Assembly (NCBI GenBank): GCA_037442505.1
Contig: JBBIPZ010000011.1
Location: 1-64,000 of the forward strand
Direction of reading: 5' to 3'
Length of the DNA stretch: 64,000 bases
From: JBBIPZ01 sp037442505 [NCBI: Deltaproteobacteria bacterium]
Lineage (GTDB): Bacteria > CALINM01
Positions 51,710 through 61,484 of the stretch are shown here, in pieces; positions within the stretch are counted from its first letter, which is position 1; each line of letters opens with the position of its first letter. The position numbers and the translations under genes are program-made. Below the pieces are notes generated by a model. That model had not been told where the DNA came from. It worked only from the letters and a program-made list of their open reading frames with translations, and did no database searches.

Positions 51710-52744
51710 ATGGGAATCACTTACAAAGACGCTGGAGTAAATATTGACGAAGGAAACGAGACTGTTAACAGAATAAAACCTTTGGCTAAAGCAACCTTTA
51801 GACCTGAGGTTTTATCTGACATAGGAAGTTTTTCTGCATTTTTTAGTTTAAATACCAAGAAGTATAATGAACCGGTGCTTGTTTCGTCAACAGACGGTGT
51901 AGGGACCAAACTAAAAATTGCTTTTGATAGTGGAATTCATCACACTGTTGGTATAGATCTTGTTGCAATGGTAGTTAATGACATTATTGTGAGTGGTGCA
52001 GAGCCTTTGTTTTTTCTTGATTACTTTGCATGTGGAAAACTAAACGCTTCCGTTACTGAACAGGTAGTAAAAGGTATATCTGAAGGTTGTAAAGAGGCAA
52101 ACTGTTCTTTAATTGGTGGTGAAACTGCCGAATTGCCTGGGTTTTATAATGAAAATGAGTACGATTTAGCTGGATTTGGAGTGGGCGTAGTTGATAAGGA
52201 AAAAATTATCGACGGAAGTCATATCACAATCGGCGACGTAATTATCGGAATAGAATCGTCAGGCCTTCACAGTAATGGTTACTCACTCGTTAGAAAAGTT
52301 TTTTTTGACAGACATAAATATAAATTAGACTCATACATTGATGACTTAGGAAAAACGCTTAGAGAAGAGCTGTTAACACCAACAAAAATATATGTTAAGC
52401 CAATCTTGAATATATTGAAACATTTTGAAATAAAAGGGATTGCCCATATAACTGGTGGTGGCTTTTTAGAAAATATCCCCCGTGTCATACCATCGCAAAC
52501 TAAAGCTGTCCTTAATCTTTCTAATTTTCAAATGCCTCCTATATTTCAACTTGTAAAAAAATTAGGCGACATAGATGATAAAGAGATGTATAGAACATTC
52601 AATTGTGGAGTTGGATTAACTCTGATAGTTTCAAATGATAATGCAGATGATATAATCTCGCTACTTAACAATATGAAGATCAAATCATCAATAATTGGTG
52701 AAATTAGAAAGCGAGAAGATGAAGCTTCTATCGAAATTTTATAG
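51710..52744 (+). CDS. purM: Phosphoribosylformylglycinamidine cyclo-ligase (AIR synthetase)
   Basis: A 344-residue ATP-dependent cyclase that makes AIR from FGAM. YKDAGVNIDEGNE, VSSTDGVGTKLKIAF, HTVGIDLVAMVVNDI, GGETAELPGFY and GLHSNGYSLVRK are typical. A GAAGGAG ribosome site precedes the ATG. It is followed 12 bases later by purN. Confidence 0.97.
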   Translation: MGITYKDAGVNIDEGNETVNRIKPLAKATFRPEVLSDIGSFSAFFSLNTKKYNEPVLVSSTDGVGTKLKIAFDSGIHHTVGIDLVAMVVNDIIVSGAEPLFFLDYFACGKLNASVTEQVVKGISEGCKEANCSLIGGETAELPGFYNENEYDLAGFGVGVVDKEKIIDGSHITIGDVIIGIESSGLHSNGYSLVRKVFFDRHKYKLDSYIDDLGKTLREELLTPTKIYVKPILNILKHFEIKGIAHITGGGFLENIPRVIPSQTKAVLNLSNFQMPPIFQLVKKLGDIDDKEMYRTFNCGVGLTLIVSNDNADDIISLLNNMKIKSSIIGEIRKREDEASIEIL

Positions 52745-52756
52745 GGTATATGACTT

Positions 52757-53416
52757 ATGTCTTTAAATCTTGGCGTATTGGTCTCTGGTAGTGGCTCTAA
52801 TCTACAGGCTATCATCGACAACATTGAAAGTGGCAAGCTTTCATCTAAAATTGCCGTTGTTATATCTAACAATCCTCAGGCATACTCTATAGAAAGAGCC
52901 AAACTACACAAGATACCTTACGAAATCATTGAACACAAAAATTTCCCAACGCGAGAAGAGTTTGATAGAAAGCTTGTTGAAGTGCTAAAGTCATACAATG
53001 TTGACCTTGTTGTTATGGCTGGCTTTTTAAGAGTGATTACAAAAACACTTCTTGATGCTTTTCCTATGAGAATAATGAATATCCACCCTGCCTTGCTTCC
53101 TGCCTTTCCTGGTTTGCATGTTCAAAAAAAGGCTCTTGAATATGGTTGTAAATTTGCTGGCTGTACCGTTCATTTTGCAGATGAAGGTGTAGATTCTGGA
53201 CCTATAATAATCCAGGGCGTTGTGCCCATCTTAGACGATGATACAGAAGATACTCTTTCAAAACGTATTCTCTCTGTAGAACATAAAATTTACTCTACAG
53301 CAATTAAACTATACGAAGAAAACAGAATTAGCATTGTTGGCAGAAGGGTTATAATAAATCCGGCACTGTCACCTGACGAAAAAAACTTTCTGACTAATCC
53401 TCTGATATTAGTATAA
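52757..53416 (+). CDS. purN: Phosphoribosylglycinamide formyltransferase
   Basis: A 219-residue 10-formyl-THF-dependent GAR transformylase. The start LGVLVSGSGSNLQAIID, the catalytic stretch IMNIHPALLPAFPG with Asn and His, and DEGVDSGPIIIQG with the catalytic Asp are all present. It is the last gene of the purine operon and converges on argC with 14 bases between the stops. Confidence 0.96.
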   Translation: MSLNLGVLVSGSGSNLQAIIDNIESGKLSSKIAVVISNNPQAYSIERAKLHKIPYEIIEHKNFPTREEFDRKLVEVLKSYNVDLVVMAGFLRVITKTLLDAFPMRIMNIHPALLPAFPGLHVQKKALEYGCKFAGCTVHFADEGVDSGPIIIQGVVPILDDDTEDTLSKRILSVEHKIYSTAIKLYEENRISIVGRRVIINPALSPDEKNFLTNPLILV

Positions 53417-53430
53417 AAATAAAAAAATCT

Positions 53431-54453
53431 TTAAGGGAATATAGGTGGTAAAAATAGCGCCTCTTCCTCAGGAAAACCGCACATTATGTTCATATTTTGC
53501 ACAGCCTGTCCTGAAGCGCCCTTAGTTAAATTATCGATAACAGAGATTGTTACTAATGTTTTTGTTCTTATATCAATTTTAAATCCAATATCACAGTAGT
53601 TACTTCCTACGACGCTTTCTATTGTTGGCAACTCATCTTTAAATAATCTAACAAACTTTTCATCACCATAATAAGCTCTGTAAATATTGAAAATATCTTC
53701 TTCACTCACCAATTCCTTCATCTTCGAGTATGTCGTAGTTAAAATCCCCCTTTTAATGGGAAGTAAGTGAGGGGTAAATAATACAGTAACATTTTTACCA
53801 GATGACGATAGCACTTCTTCTATCTCTGGTTGATGTCTGTGCTTGGTAACATTATAAGCCTTAAAGCCGCCATATACTTCGCAAAAATGTGTTTTTAGAC
53901 TTAATCCCCTGCCCGCACCAGTCACACCTGACTTACTGTCAATAAATATAGTTTCATTATTTATCACTGACTCTTTCAAAAGAGGATACAGGGCTAAAAT
54001 TGCACTTGTTGGATAACACCCCGGATTAGCAACAAGTTTTGTCTCTTTAATTTGATTACGGAAAAGTTCTGGCAACCCATATACTGCCTGTTCAGTTAAG
54101 CTGAAATAAGGATGCTCTCCGTACCAGCTTCGGTAACGTTCATAATCCTTCAGTCTGAAATCAGCGCTCAAATCAATAACTTTTATTCCCGCATCAAGAA
54201 GAGGTTTTACCACTTTATAAGCTTCTTGATGTGGAAGCGCAGTAAATGCAACATCTATATCAACGTTAGTAGTTATCTCAGAACAGGGAATATCTAAAAT
54301 ATTTGAATAAGCTGGAAAAACATCAGAAAATCTTTTTCCTACATGCTGATTACTTGAAAGATAAGAAATTTTGATACGAGAATGCCGAACCAGTATCCTC
54401 ACCAGTTCGGCACCTGTATAACCTGTTGCTCCAAATATGCCAATTTTAAGCAA
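53431..54453 (-). CDS. argC: N-acetyl-gamma-glutamyl-phosphate reductase
   Basis: A 340-residue arginine biosynthesis dehydrogenase. GIFGATGYTGAELVRIL is the NADPH loop. The catalytic Cys is in LVANPGCYPTSAIL; FTPHLLPIKRGILTT and KGASGQAVQNMN complete the family pattern. The start is TTG, 25 bases downstream of rpsI, so it probably shares the rplM-rpsI transcript. Confidence 0.96.
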   Translation of the reverse strand: MLKIGIFGATGYTGAELVRILVRHSRIKISYLSSNQHVGKRFSDVFPAYSNILDIPCSEITTNVDIDVAFTALPHQEAYKVVKPLLDAGIKVIDLSADFRLKDYERYRSWYGEHPYFSLTEQAVYGLPELFRNQIKETKLVANPGCYPTSAILALYPLLKESVINNETIFIDSKSGVTGAGRGLSLKTHFCEVYGGFKAYNVTKHRHQPEIEEVLSSSGKNVTVLFTPHLLPIKRGILTTTYSKMKELVSEEDIFNIYRAYYGDEKFVRLFKDELPTIESVVGSNYCDIGFKIDIRTKTLVTISVIDNLTKGASGQAVQNMNIMCGFPEEEALFLPPIFP

Positions 54454-54478
54454 AACTTTTCCCTTCTAAGGCTTTAAA

Positions 54479-54877
54479 TTAACGTTTAGAGAACTGGAAT
54501 CTCTTTCTCGCCTTTGGCCTTCCGTATTTCTTTCTTTCAACTTCTCTCGGGTCTCTTGTTAGATAACCAGCTTTTTTAAGTGATTGTCTTAGCTCCGGGT
54601 TAAAATTTAGCAAAGCTCTCGCAATGCCGTGTCTCAATGCCCCAGCTTGTCCCATTATACCACCACCTGTAAGTGTGGCATAAATATCCAAGGAAGAGGT
54701 AAGGTTAGTCAAAACTAAAGGCTCTTTAACAACCTTCAACGCTGTCGGATATTTAAAATAACTTTCTACAGCAACTTTGTTAACTATTATTTTACCATTA
54801 CCAGATTTTACCCACACCCTTGCTATTGACCTTTTTCTTCTTCCAGTACCATAAAATTTTTTCTCTAACATAGACAT
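54479..54877 (-). CDS. rpsI: 30S ribosomal protein S9
   Basis: A 132-residue protein with the expected GTGRRKRSIARVWVK start, TGGGIMGQAGALRHGIARAL and the basic KYGRPKARKRFQFSKR tail that reaches the P-site tRNA. It follows rplM by 16 bases, the standard pair. Confidence 0.98.
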   Translation of the reverse strand: MSMLEKKFYGTGRRKRSIARVWVKSGNGKIIVNKVAVESYFKYPTALKVVKEPLVLTNLTSSLDIYATLTGGGIMGQAGALRHGIARALLNFNPELRQSLKKAGYLTRDPREVERKKYGRPKARKRFQFSKR

Positions 54878-54893
54878 CTTAACTCCTTAAATT

Positions 54894-55322
54894 TTATAAA
54901 TTTATCAAAACAGGCTGTTGTGCCGCATGAGGATGTTCACTGGTCATGTAAAGCTTAAGCCTCTTAATTCTGTGGTCCCTTAACTTATTTTTTGGCAACA
55001 TCCCATAAACAGCCTCCCATAATATCTGGCCGGGCTTCTCAGCCTTTAACTTTTCGGCAGTAGTAGATCTAAAACCTGCAGGATAACCTGTATGCCAATA
55101 ATATGTCTTAGAAACAAGCTTGTTTCCGGTAAGAACAACATCATTTGCATTAATTACTACTACAAAATCTCCACAATCTACAGAAGGTGTAAAGTAAGCC
55201 TTGTGCTTTCCAATTAACAGTCTCGCTATCTCGGTAGCTAATCTGCCCAACGTTTTGCCTTTTGCATCGACAAGATGCCATTTCCTTTCAGTATCTGTCA
55301 TTTTAGGCCAATATGTTCTCAT
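54894..55322 (-). CDS. rplM: 50S ribosomal protein L13
   Basis: A 142-residue L13 with WHLVDAKGKTLGRLATEIA, VINANDVVLTGNK, YYWHTGYPAG and AVYGMLPKNKLR. It is the first gene of rplM-rpsI-argC, behind a strong promoter and an AAGGAG ribosome site. Confidence 0.98.
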   Translation of the reverse strand: MRTYWPKMTDTERKWHLVDAKGKTLGRLATEIARLLIGKHKAYFTPSVDCGDFVVVINANDVVLTGNKLVSKTYYWHTGYPAGFRSTTAEKLKAEKPGQILWEAVYGMLPKNKLRDHRIKRLKLYMTSEHPHAAQQPVLINL

Positions 55323-55359
55323 TTCGAAACACTCCTTCTATTTAAATATTAGATTGTAA

Positions 55360-55389
55360 ATTTTAATCCATTCTGGCATTAATTGTCAA
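55360..55389 (-). promoter_or_regulatory. Promoter of rplM-rpsI-argC
   Basis: On the minus strand, consensus -35 TTGACA at 55384-55389, an 18-base spacer, and -10 TAAAAT at 55360-55365. The start would lie about 30 bases before the rplM ATG. Confidence 0.65.
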
Positions 55390-55406
55390 TAAGAAAGAAG
55401 GTTTTT

Positions 55407-55434
55407 TTGACTTTTTTTATAAAAATGTTAAACT
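55407..55434 (+). promoter_or_regulatory. Promoter of the small lipoprotein gene, leaderless layout
   Basis: -35 TTGACT at 55407-55412, a 16-base spacer, and extended -10 TGT-TAAACT ending at 55434. A start 7-8 bases later falls on the GTG at 55442. No ribosome site is present. Confidence 0.45.
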
Positions 55435-55441
55435 TAATGTT

Positions 55442-55729
55442 GTGAAAAATACATTTTTCTTATTTATTTTAGCTATTTTTCTCATGACTGGATGTAAGGA
55501 AAATCCTGTTCAGGAATATGGTTCTACTCTTACTAATGCTGTTAAACAATCACAAAATGTCAGCATAATATCCGAAATTTCAAACATAAAAAAAGCTATC
55601 AGGGAATTCAGTGAAGAAAAAGGCAGACTGCCACAAAATATTGAAGAAATTGAAAATTTTATGGGGCGAACTATAGATAAACAAAACATCTCTTATGATC
55701 CTGAAACAGGGGAAGTTACTAAAAAATAA
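55442..55729 (+). CDS. Small lipoprotein of unknown function
   Basis: A 95-residue protein starting at GTG. The signal FFLFILAIFLMTGC ends in a clear lipobox (L-M-T-G-C18). The mature part is a helix (IISEISNIKKAIREFSEEKG) followed by LPQNIEEIENFM and DPETGEV, a pattern recalling the soluble tail of type II secretion/pilin-like pseudopilins; the link is weak. Its stop abuts the selB stop tail to tail, with no base between. Confidence 0.75.
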   Translation: MKNTFFLFILAIFLMTGCKENPVQEYGSTLTNAVKQSQNVSIISEISNIKKAIREFSEEKGRLPQNIEEIENFMGRTIDKQNISYDPETGEVTKK

Positions 55730-57622
55730 TTATTTCCTCAATTTTCTTCCTTCCTGAACTCTAATTGTAAATTTTACACTGTCTAAGTATTCAAGAAAAG
55801 GTATAATATATTTTCTTGACATGCCAAAAAGTTCTCTTACATCTTGCGGTGTCAAAAAAGGTTTTTTTGAGAAAAAATCAATCAACCTGACTTTTGTAGA
55901 CTCTAAAACATCTTTTGTTATAAAATAGCTTTCATTGATTTTGACAATTTTTCCCTGTCTTACCAATGAAACCAGAGCTTCTTTTAATTTTTTTACGTCA
56001 ACTTTAAGCTTTTCTGCAATTACTTCTAAATCGTCGGGAATAAGTCCGTAATCTCTATAAATTTGCTCTATCTTAACAAACAATTCATTCGTCTCAGACT
56101 TATTAGCAAAAGACTTGCTTGCTACAAGCTCACCAATTATAGTAATTAAATTTTCTTCCTGCAGTAACTTTAATACAAATGGAAAAATATTATCACTACA
56201 ACCGACTTTCATAAAAAGCTCATCTTTATTAATACCCATTTTTAAAATATTTTCCTGATGAAACTTAACCAACTGATTGATCGTTGTTTGTTTTATGTGT
56301 TCTATAACACTTTTATGATAATATCTTTTTTTGTCGTCTTTCACAATTATGGATTTACTTTCTAAATCTTTCAACGTCCTAATTATCAGAGAACTATCTT
56401 CTTTTAACAACACTAACAGACTATCAAGGGTTATGCCATTATCTTCATTTTCAAGAGTGAAGATTGTAATTATATCTTCTATATTACCAACACTTAAATT
56501 TCTTAGATACTCTTCAGTATAATATTCCCTATTAAATGTCGGAATTTTAGGATTAAGTATCCTTCCGCCACCCAGGGTTGTATAAATACCATAACCCCTT
56601 ATAACGTACTGATCGCCATAAGATGCCACAACCGATTTATCAAGCCTTACCATTGCGTAAGCCTTTTCTCCAGGCAACAGTTTATCTTTATTTAAAATAA
56701 AAATTTCTGCATTTGTTTTTGAAGTAAAAAGATGAAACTGACATACAAATCTTTGTTTTAATGGTTTTACATTATATGGCAAATAATTTAGCTCTATCAG
56801 AATTCTGTTTGTGGGTTCGAAAGCTTCATTATCAACTACTACCATTCCCCTCTCTAACTCATATCTTTCGACATCACTAAAATTTATAGCTAACCTTTCC
56901 CCCGCAACACCTTCATCAATGTTCTTGCCATGGCTCTGTAAACCTCTAACCCTAAGAAGTAAGCGTTGAGGCAATACATACACTTCCTGACCTCGCTTAA
57001 TAGTCCCAGAAATAGCTGTTCCACGAACGACTGTGCCAAATCCTTTGATCGTTATAACATCATCTATCGGCAGCCTGAAAGGTATCCCGTGGGGTTTTTC
57101 AATCACGTTTTTTGCAATATCATCTAAAACTTTAACAAACTCATCCAAACCATCTCCAGTAAGAGCAGACACCGCAACTATCGGAGCGTCCTTTAAATTT
57201 GTGTCTTTAATGAAATCCTTAATGTCTTCCTTTTGAAGTTCAAGCAGTTCAGCATCTACAAGATCTTTTTTTGTCAATACCACTATGCCATTTTTAATCC
57301 CGAGTATATCACAAATATATAAATGTTCTCTTGTTTGTGGCTTTATCCCTTCGTCTGCTGCAATAACTAAAGCAACCACATCTATACCTGCCGCACCTGC
57401 TACCATTTTACTAACAAACTTCTCATGCCCCGGTACATCAACGATTCCAACCTTTATACCAGATGGCAACATCAAATGAGCATAACCAAGCTCAATAGTG
57501 ATACCCCTTTCTTTCTCTTCTTTCAATCTGTCACAATCGATGCCTGTAAGGGCTTTTACAAATGTAGTTTTTCCGTGATCTATATGCCCTGCTGTGCCAA
57601 GAATTATGTTTTTTACAGCCAT
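55730..57622 (-). CDS. selB: Selenocysteine-specific elongation factor SelB
   Basis: A 630-residue factor that brings Sec-tRNA to UGA codons with a SECIS element. The GTPase begins [16 protein letters not shown], with DVPGHEKFV and TKKD. EF-Tu-like domains 2 and 3 follow. The C-terminal half is made of winged helices that bind SECIS RNA (ending [21 protein letters not shown]). Its presence implies that the organism uses selenocysteine. selA, selC, selD and a selenoprotein are not seen here. It overlaps purD by 10 bases. Confidence 0.96.
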   Translation of the reverse strand: MAVKNIILGTAGHIDHGKTTFVKALTGIDCDRLKEEKERGITIELGYAHLMLPSGIKVGIVDVPGHEKFVSKMVAGAAGIDVVALVIAADEGIKPQTREHLYICDILGIKNGIVVLTKKDLVDAELLELQKEDIKDFIKDTNLKDAPIVAVSALTGDGLDEFVKVLDDIAKNVIEKPHGIPFRLPIDDVITIKGFGTVVRGTAISGTIKRGQEVYVLPQRLLLRVRGLQSHGKNIDEGVAGERLAINFSDVERYELERGMVVVDNEAFEPTNRILIELNYLPYNVKPLKQRFVCQFHLFTSKTNAEIFILNKDKLLPGEKAYAMVRLDKSVVASYGDQYVIRGYGIYTTLGGGRILNPKIPTFNREYYTEEYLRNLSVGNIEDIITIFTLENEDNGITLDSLLVLLKEDSSLIIRTLKDLESKSIIVKDDKKRYYHKSVIEHIKQTTINQLVKFHQENILKMGINKDELFMKVGCSDNIFPFVLKLLQEENLITIIGELVASKSFANKSETNELFVKIEQIYRDYGLIPDDLEVIAEKLKVDVKKLKEALVSLVRQGKIVKINESYFITKDVLESTKVRLIDFFSKKPFLTPQDVRELFGMSRKYIIPFLEYLDSVKFTIRVQEGRKLRK

Positions 57623-58893
57623 TTTAAGGCCTTCTTTCCTATATCCTTTCTAAAATGCATTTTTTCAAAGTATATTTTTGATACAGCATCATAACCCCGC
57701 TTAATTGCATCGTCAATATTTTCTCCTAAAGCTGTTACGCCAAGCACCCTTCCCCCATCTGTAAAAAATTTATTGTCAACAAGTTTTGTCCCGGCATGAA
57801 ACACAACAACATCTTCTATTTCTCTGATAGCTTCTAATCCTTTAATTTCGTAACCTTTACAATATTTGTCAGGATATCCACCAGAAGCCATCACAATACA
57901 AACAGCTGGTCTTTGATCCCACAAAAGATACTCATTATGTAAATTACCATCCACGCATCCAAGCAAGACAGGAACTATATCACTTTCAATACGCATTAGA
58001 AGCGGTTGTGCTTCAGGATCGCCAAAACGTGTATTAAACTCCAATACTTTCACTTCACCATCTTTTACCATCAATCCTGCATATAAAACACCTGTAAATG
58101 GGGTGCCTTCTTTTGCCATACCCTCTATTACTGGATAAACAACTTGATTTAAAGCCTTTTCGAACACATCTTGAGTAACAACAGGCGCCGGTGAATATGC
58201 CCCCATACCACCCGTGTTGGGTCCTTCATCATTATCAAACACCCTTTTATGGTCTTGCGAAGAATCCATCGGGATTACTGTTTTTCCATCAGAAAATACG
58301 AGGAACGAGGCTTCTTCACCTTCAATACATTCCTCTATAACGACTTCTCTGCCGGCTTCGCCAAACACATTTTTTGAGAAAATATTATCTAAAGCTTCCA
58401 AACCTTCTTCAACTGTTCTACAAACATACACACCTTTTCCTGCAGCAAGACCATCAGCTTTTACTACTATTGGAGCGCCTTTAGAAATTATATACTGCTT
58501 TGCCTTGTCGTATTCTGCATTGCTAAACACTTCAAAATCAGCAGTTGGTATGCCATACTTTCTCATAAACTTCTTAGCAAAAACTTTACTACCCTCGAGA
58601 ACTGCTGCAGATTTTTTTGGTCCAAACGCCTTTACGTTTAGTTCTTCTAACACATCAACCAATCCAAGATTTAGTGGTGCTTCAGGTCCAACGACAACAA
58701 AATCTATTCCCTTTTCTTTAACAAAATTAACAATGCCTTCAATATCTTCAGCCTTAATCGAGACATTATTTGCGATCAACGCTGTACCACCATTTCCTGG
58801 AGCACAATAAAGCTCTTTAACAAGTATACTTTGTTTTATCTTCCAGCAAAGGGCATGTTCCCTGCCCCCTCCACCTATAACTAATACTTTCAT
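57613..58893 (-). CDS. purD: Phosphoribosylamine--glycine ligase
   Basis: A 426-residue ATP-grasp enzyme for step 2 of purine synthesis. It begins MKVLVIGGGGREHALCWK, with VVGPEAPLNLGLVD, VKADGLAAGKGVYVC, GPNTGGMGAYSPAP and EFNTRFGDPEAQP. The ATG at 58893 has GGAGGA 4 bases ahead and is preferred over the TTG at 58905. It lies apart from the main pur cluster, between polA and selB. Confidence 0.96.
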   Translation of the reverse strand: MKVLVIGGGGREHALCWKIKQSILVKELYCAPGNGGTALIANNVSIKAEDIEGIVNFVKEKGIDFVVVGPEAPLNLGLVDVLEELNVKAFGPKKSAAVLEGSKVFAKKFMRKYGIPTADFEVFSNAEYDKAKQYIISKGAPIVVKADGLAAGKGVYVCRTVEEGLEALDNIFSKNVFGEAGREVVIEECIEGEEASFLVFSDGKTVIPMDSSQDHKRVFDNDEGPNTGGMGAYSPAPVVTQDVFEKALNQVVYPVIEGMAKEGTPFTGVLYAGLMVKDGEVKVLEFNTRFGDPEAQPLLMRIESDIVPVLLGCVDGNLHNEYLLWDQRPAVCIVMASGGYPDKYCKGYEIKGLEAIREIEDVVVFHAGTKLVDNKFFTDGGRVLGVTALGENIDDAIKRGYDAVSKIYFEKMHFRKDIGKKALKWL

Positions 58894-58922
58894 AGCTTCC
58901 TCCAAATATTTATCTCTTTATT

Positions 58923-61469
58923 TTACATAGCAGCTTCGTACCAGTTTTTACCTCTGCCAATTTTTACTTCAAGAGGGACATTAAAGTCAACTACATTTTC
59001 CATTTTATTTTTAATTACCGCTATAGCCTCGTTCGTTCTGACATCCTCAACCTCTAAAAGTAGCTCATCGTGAACCTGTAAAAGCATTTTAAAAACTATC
59101 CGTCTCTCTTGCAAATCTTTAAAAACATCAATCATCGCCTTTTTCACAATATCTGCTGCTGTTCCTTGAAGTGGTGTGTTTATCGCAATTCTTTCTGCAT
59201 TCTGCCTTACATTATGATCGGGCGAATCGATCTCGTAAATATATCTTTTTCTGCCAAAATACGTTGTTACAAACTTATTCTGTCTTGCTTGAGCCACCAA
59301 TTTTTCTCGATACTCTTTTACTTTTGGATAGCTTTCAAAATACCTATTTATAAATATTTCAGCATCTTTGGCGGAAATATTAAGTTCTCTCGACAAAGAA
59401 TATCTACCCATACCATACAAAATGCCAAAATTTATTGTCTTAGCCTGCCTTCTCATCTCTTTTGTAACCATATCAGGAATAACACCAAATATTTTTGCTG
59501 CGGTCATGGTGTGAATATCACGTCTCTTTTTGAAGTCTTCTATAAGATTTTCGTCCTGAGAAAGCTCTGCAAGTATTCTGATTTCAATCTGGGAATAGTC
59601 TGCAGAAACAAGAAAATACCCATCGTCAGCAATAAAAGCCTTCCTTAATTTTTCTCCCCATTCATACTTGATAGGAATATTTTGAAGATTGGGATTACTA
59701 CTCGATAGTCTTCCTGTTGCTGTCAGAGTCTGATTAAATGTAGTGTGTATCCTGCCATCATGTCTAACATAATTCGGCAACACATCGATATACGTATTTT
59801 TTATCTTCGCCATATTTCGATATTCTAAAAGCAAAGGAATGACTGAATGACTTTCGTATAACTCATCAAGCACATCTGATGCTGTTGAAAGACTTTTTTT
59901 CCCTTTTTTAACGGGCTTCAGCCCTAACTTTTCGTACAATACTGTGGCAAGCTGTTTGGGTGAATTTATATTAAACTCAACTCCTGTTAGTTGATATATC
60001 TTTTTTTCCATCTCATCTAACCGCAACTTCAAATCCTCGTTAATTTCTTTAAGATAATCAACGTTCACTTTTATGCCCCAGTTTTCCATTTTAACAAGTA
60101 TCACTGAAAGCGGCTTTTCTATTTCATTATAAAGTCTTAATAGCTGCTCGTCCTCATTAATTTTATTGACAACTTTTTTTGATATATTTATAAGACCTTT
60201 TAACAAAACAGCATGTTTTTTCTCATACTCATCTTCTGGAAAAAGTGATGCAATTTTGTTTTTACCAATTTCAGGAATAAAACCATACTCATCTCTAAAA
60301 ATATCTTCTGCTGTATGCATATGATTGGCAGCGCTGTTAAGAAGGTAGGAGGCTAAAGATAAATCAAAAAAATCAAAAAAATCACTTTTGCACTCAATCA
60401 ATATTTTTATCAAATGCTTTCCATCAGATGTGTAGCATTTTTTATTTTGAATCTGCTGCAAAAAATTTTCTATTTCTGACGTAACTTTGTAAATCTTTTT
60501 TCCATCTTCGGTAAATAATATTATTTTTTTATCATCGCCAATAGTTGGCACAGAAATATAAATAACGTCAGACTTAATGGTTTTTCGATTATAATTTTCG
60601 ATTTCCAGAATAGAAAGGTCAATAGTTTCTCCCAACTGCATTTCCTTTATGATATCGTAAAACTCGAGTTCTTTTAACAATTCCAATAGCTTTAAGTCAT
60701 CAAAAGTCTTAACCTGCATTTCATCTATCTGAATATCTATTTTTTCATTTTTCAGTTCGCAAAGTTTTCTACTTAGAAATGCAAACTCTTTCCCGTCTAA
60801 AAGAAGCTTCTGCAGGCGTTCTGGTAATTTGGCAATATTTTCATAGATATTTTCCAGCGAACCAAACTCGTTTATCAGTTTTAATGCAGTTTTTTCTCCA
60901 ATTCCTTTCACACCGGGTATCCCATCTACTGTATCACCAGAAAGCGCTAAATAATCCACCAACTGCGAAGGTAATACACCCAAAAGCTCTTTTACAGCTT
61001 TATCATCAATAAATCTATCTTTTTGAGGGTGCCATATCACCACCCCAAATTTTGTAAGCTGATAAAGATCCTTATCAGATGTCACGACAACAACCGATAA
61101 CTCATCCTTATGTTCCAATGCTATGCTCGCTATTACATCATCCGCTTCAAAACCATCTTTAACGATAGTTTTTATATTCATAGCATCCAATAATCGCATA
61201 ACATATGGAAATTGGATAATTATCTCACCTGGTATGGGTTGTCTTTTTACTTTATATTCTTTCATCATTTCGTGCCTGAAAGTAGGACCTTTAGGATCAA
61301 AAATAACAGCAATATATTCTGGAAGGTGTTCGGTAACAATTTTGTTAAGCATCTTAAAAAAACCAAAGACTACGCGAGTAGGTAAGCCTTTTTTTGTTGA
61401 AAGGTATGGTAAGGCAAAATAAGCTCTATATAAAAAGGAGCTGCCATCTATTAAGTATAGTTTTTTCAT
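58923..61469 (-). CDS. polA: DNA polymerase I with a degenerate proofreading domain
   Basis: An 848-residue family A polymerase. The 5' nuclease domain (1-290) has LIDGSSFLYRAYFALP and EADDVIASIA. The polymerase domain (about 450-848) has DYSQIEIRILAELS, the O-helix RRQAKTINFGILYGMG and QVHDELLLEVE. The middle 3'-5' exonuclease region (about 300-450) lacks the DxE motif and the later Asp residues, so proofreading is probably lost, as in Taq and Bst enzymes. A TATAAT at 61477-61482 would place the transcript start at the ATG. Confidence 0.95.
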   Translation of the reverse strand: MKKLYLIDGSSFLYRAYFALPYLSTKKGLPTRVVFGFFKMLNKIVTEHLPEYIAVIFDPKGPTFRHEMMKEYKVKRQPIPGEIIIQFPYVMRLLDAMNIKTIVKDGFEADDVIASIALEHKDELSVVVVTSDKDLYQLTKFGVVIWHPQKDRFIDDKAVKELLGVLPSQLVDYLALSGDTVDGIPGVKGIGEKTALKLINEFGSLENIYENIAKLPERLQKLLLDGKEFAFLSRKLCELKNEKIDIQIDEMQVKTFDDLKLLELLKELEFYDIIKEMQLGETIDLSILEIENYNRKTIKSDVIYISVPTIGDDKKIILFTEDGKKIYKVTSEIENFLQQIQNKKCYTSDGKHLIKILIECKSDFFDFFDLSLASYLLNSAANHMHTAEDIFRDEYGFIPEIGKNKIASLFPEDEYEKKHAVLLKGLINISKKVVNKINEDEQLLRLYNEIEKPLSVILVKMENWGIKVNVDYLKEINEDLKLRLDEMEKKIYQLTGVEFNINSPKQLATVLYEKLGLKPVKKGKKSLSTASDVLDELYESHSVIPLLLEYRNMAKIKNTYIDVLPNYVRHDGRIHTTFNQTLTATGRLSSSNPNLQNIPIKYEWGEKLRKAFIADDGYFLVSADYSQIEIRILAELSQDENLIEDFKKRRDIHTMTAAKIFGVIPDMVTKEMRRQAKTINFGILYGMGRYSLSRELNISAKDAEIFINRYFESYPKVKEYREKLVAQARQNKFVTTYFGRKRYIYEIDSPDHNVRQNAERIAINTPLQGTAADIVKKAMIDVFKDLQERRIVFKMLLQVHDELLLEVEDVRTNEAIAVIKNKMENVVDFNVPLEVKIGRGKNWYEAAM

Positions 61470-61484
61470 AGGTTACATTATATT

